Origin: Winogradskyella marincola
Lineage (GTDB): Bacteria > Bacteroidota > Bacteroidia > Flavobacteriales > Flavobacteriaceae
Assembly (NCBI RefSeq): GCF_029624125.1
Contig: NZ_JARSBN010000005.1
Location: 1 to 64,000, forward strand
Direction of reading: 5' to 3'
Length of the DNA stretch: 64,000 nucleotides
This document shows, piece after piece, positions 63,160 to 64,000 of this stretch; the first letter of the stretch is position 1, and each line of letters starts with the position of its first letter. Made by a program: the position numbers and the translations under genes. The notes beneath the pieces are model-generated. The model saw only the letters and a list, made by a program, of their open reading frames with translations, made no database searches and was not told the origin of the DNA.

Positions 63160-63853
63160 GTGAAAAACACAATCAGCATATCAATATTTTTAGTTCTAAT
63201 TTTTATTAGTTCATGTAATGAACAAAAAGGGAAATTGGAAAAATCAGTGATTGAACAAGCAGAGGAAACTCAAGAAGATAAATTTTATTTAAACTGCAAA
63301 AAAAAAATCAATAAATGGAATTGAATTTAAAGCTTGTATAAAAAGGCCTGGAAATTTCACAATTATAAATTCCGACAAAACACTTGTTTATGAACATGAA
63401 GATAATCCAGCAGAATTTGAATTTTTGGATTTTAATGGAGATGGCTTTTCAGACATCTTATTAGACTACTTTACTAATGTTCCTGGAATCAAAGAACTTT
63501 TGATTTTTAATCCAGAAAAGAATGATTTTGAAAGAATTGTTGACTTCACAAATTTCCCCTCCGCAATTAAGATAAAAGGAACAGATTTTTATTATTCGTA
63601 CCATAGAAGTGGATGCGCTGATAATAATTGGGATAGCGATTTGTTTAAAATAATTGATAATAAAGCCATTCATTTTGGCAATATAAAAGGTATAGGTTGT
63701 GGAATTGACAATGAGAATGGCATTTACATAAACAAAGTAAATGGTCAGAAATTAGAGCAGATTAAATTTACACCCAGAGAAGAAGGATATTGGGATGGAA
63801 AATGGGAGTTCATCGAAAAATATTGGACTAAAAACCACAATAAATTTGAATAA
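63160..63853 (+). pseudogene. Cassette T: lipoprotein with A10 frameshift
   Basis: From GTG, a lipoprotein signal (NTISISIFLVLIFISSC) and FYLNCKKK are read in one frame, which stops at 63322-63324. The +1 frame continues SINGIEFKACIKRPGNFTII and DFNGDGFSDILLDYF (FG-GAP-like) up to the stop at 63851-63853. The switch falls exactly in a run of ten A (63298-63307); nine A would restore one 230-residue frame. It is either a real frameshift, a slippery phase-variable tract, or a sequencing error. Confidence 0.7.
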
Positions 63854-63856
63854 AAA

Positions 63857-64000
63857 ACTGGTGCTAAAATGATTAAAAGCAATTGCTTGTTACCACCTAC
63901 TTCTGAAAATCCTCAGAGATTTTACTTACACTAGTTCTCTGCTCTCGTTTCATTGCAATTTATTATCTTTCGTTTGCGGCAAAAATTTTCCGCAACCAAG
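63857..64000 (+). repeat. Degenerate attC-like site T3 (cut by window end)
   Basis: The last part, CATTGCAATTTATTATCTTTCG followed by the GCGGCAAAAATTTTCCGC stem, matches the right half of class II sites. The left arm should read GTTGGAGAAC for cassette T but only a poor CTGGTGCTAAAA is present. The right arm lies beyond the window. Confidence 0.6.

Larger units (their letters stand above)
61571..64000 (+). mobile_element. Integron-like cassette array 2 (runs off the window)
   Basis: The same organisation as array 1: + strand genes separated by sites T1-T3 with class II-type cores. The first cassette start GTTGTATGCA is the perfect complement of T1's left arm. T2 does not close the second cassette properly (chimeric), and T3 is degenerate. 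Its cargo is a DUF4262 + CPCC pair, an immunity-like protein, and a frameshifted lipoprotein. No integrase is seen. Confidence 0.8.

Overview
The window is A+T-rich DNA from a bacterium of the phylum Bacteroidota, most likely a marine Flavobacteriaceae. The evidence is several promoters of the TTG-N(17-23)-TAnnTTTG type, many TonB-dependent receptors, a type IX secretion (T9SS) C-terminal sorting domain, HmuY, DUF1573, a DUF3276 PUR-alpha-like protein, a long NusB, and many SPII lipoproteins with S-C-lipobox signals. The family is an inference from gene content.

Left edge (1-12.2 kb): an integron-like gene-cassette array. Fifteen attC-like sites (S1-S15), mostly about 135-140 bp, separate single-gene or two-gene cassettes, all on the + strand. 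Most encode small hypothetical proteins: lipoproteins, membrane proteins, a HAD-like protein, a possible PD-(D/E)XK protein and a possible HEPN protein. The first 10 bases of nearly every cassette (GTT+7) are the exact or near reverse complement of the last 10 bases before the AAC arm of its own terminal site. That is expected if each cassette closes into a circle whose att site folds. Only one of the R' boxes fits the classical integron consensus GTTRRRY, and no integrase gene lies in the window. The array ends with a frameshifted beta-barrel cassette, a palindrome-bearing site and a broken lipoprotein gene.

Middle (12.2-61.5 kb): chromosomal genes. They are a run of secreted/hypothetical, TPR, SRPBCC, DJ-1/PfpI and serine-hydrolase genes; guaB; an iron/haem acquisition block (TonB receptor, PepSY-flavoreductase, DUF2271, secreted ankyrin protein, DUF6607, second TonB receptor, HmuY) followed by a T9SS-exported FG-GAP protein; HMG-CoA lyase, LysE, pyrD, USP, pepT and a YdeI-like gene; a third (siderophore-type) receptor; yajC-DUF1573-nusB; a leucine/glutamate-type dehydrogenase; an ABC exporter; DUF3276; an M14 peptidase; a CsaA-like protein; a thioredoxin-like protein plus GNAT; tonB and a fourth receptor; YhhN; NDH-2; an ECF sigma factor with a membrane partner; an acyltransferase; a NUDIX protein/cyclophilin divergent pair; and an M3 peptidase. 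Many transcription units end in clear stem-loop/T-tract terminators.

Right edge (61.57-64 kb): a second cassette array of the same kind begins just after the M3-peptidase terminator. It carries DUF4262 plus a CPCC zinc-ribbon-like gene, an immunity-protein-like gene, and a lipoprotein gene split by an A10 run. It runs off the window. Its first cassette obeys the same 10-base rule. One of its sites looks chimeric and deleted. The two arrays therefore bracket about 49 kb of ordinary chromosome.

No rRNA, complete tRNA, CRISPR array, transposase or recombinase gene was seen.
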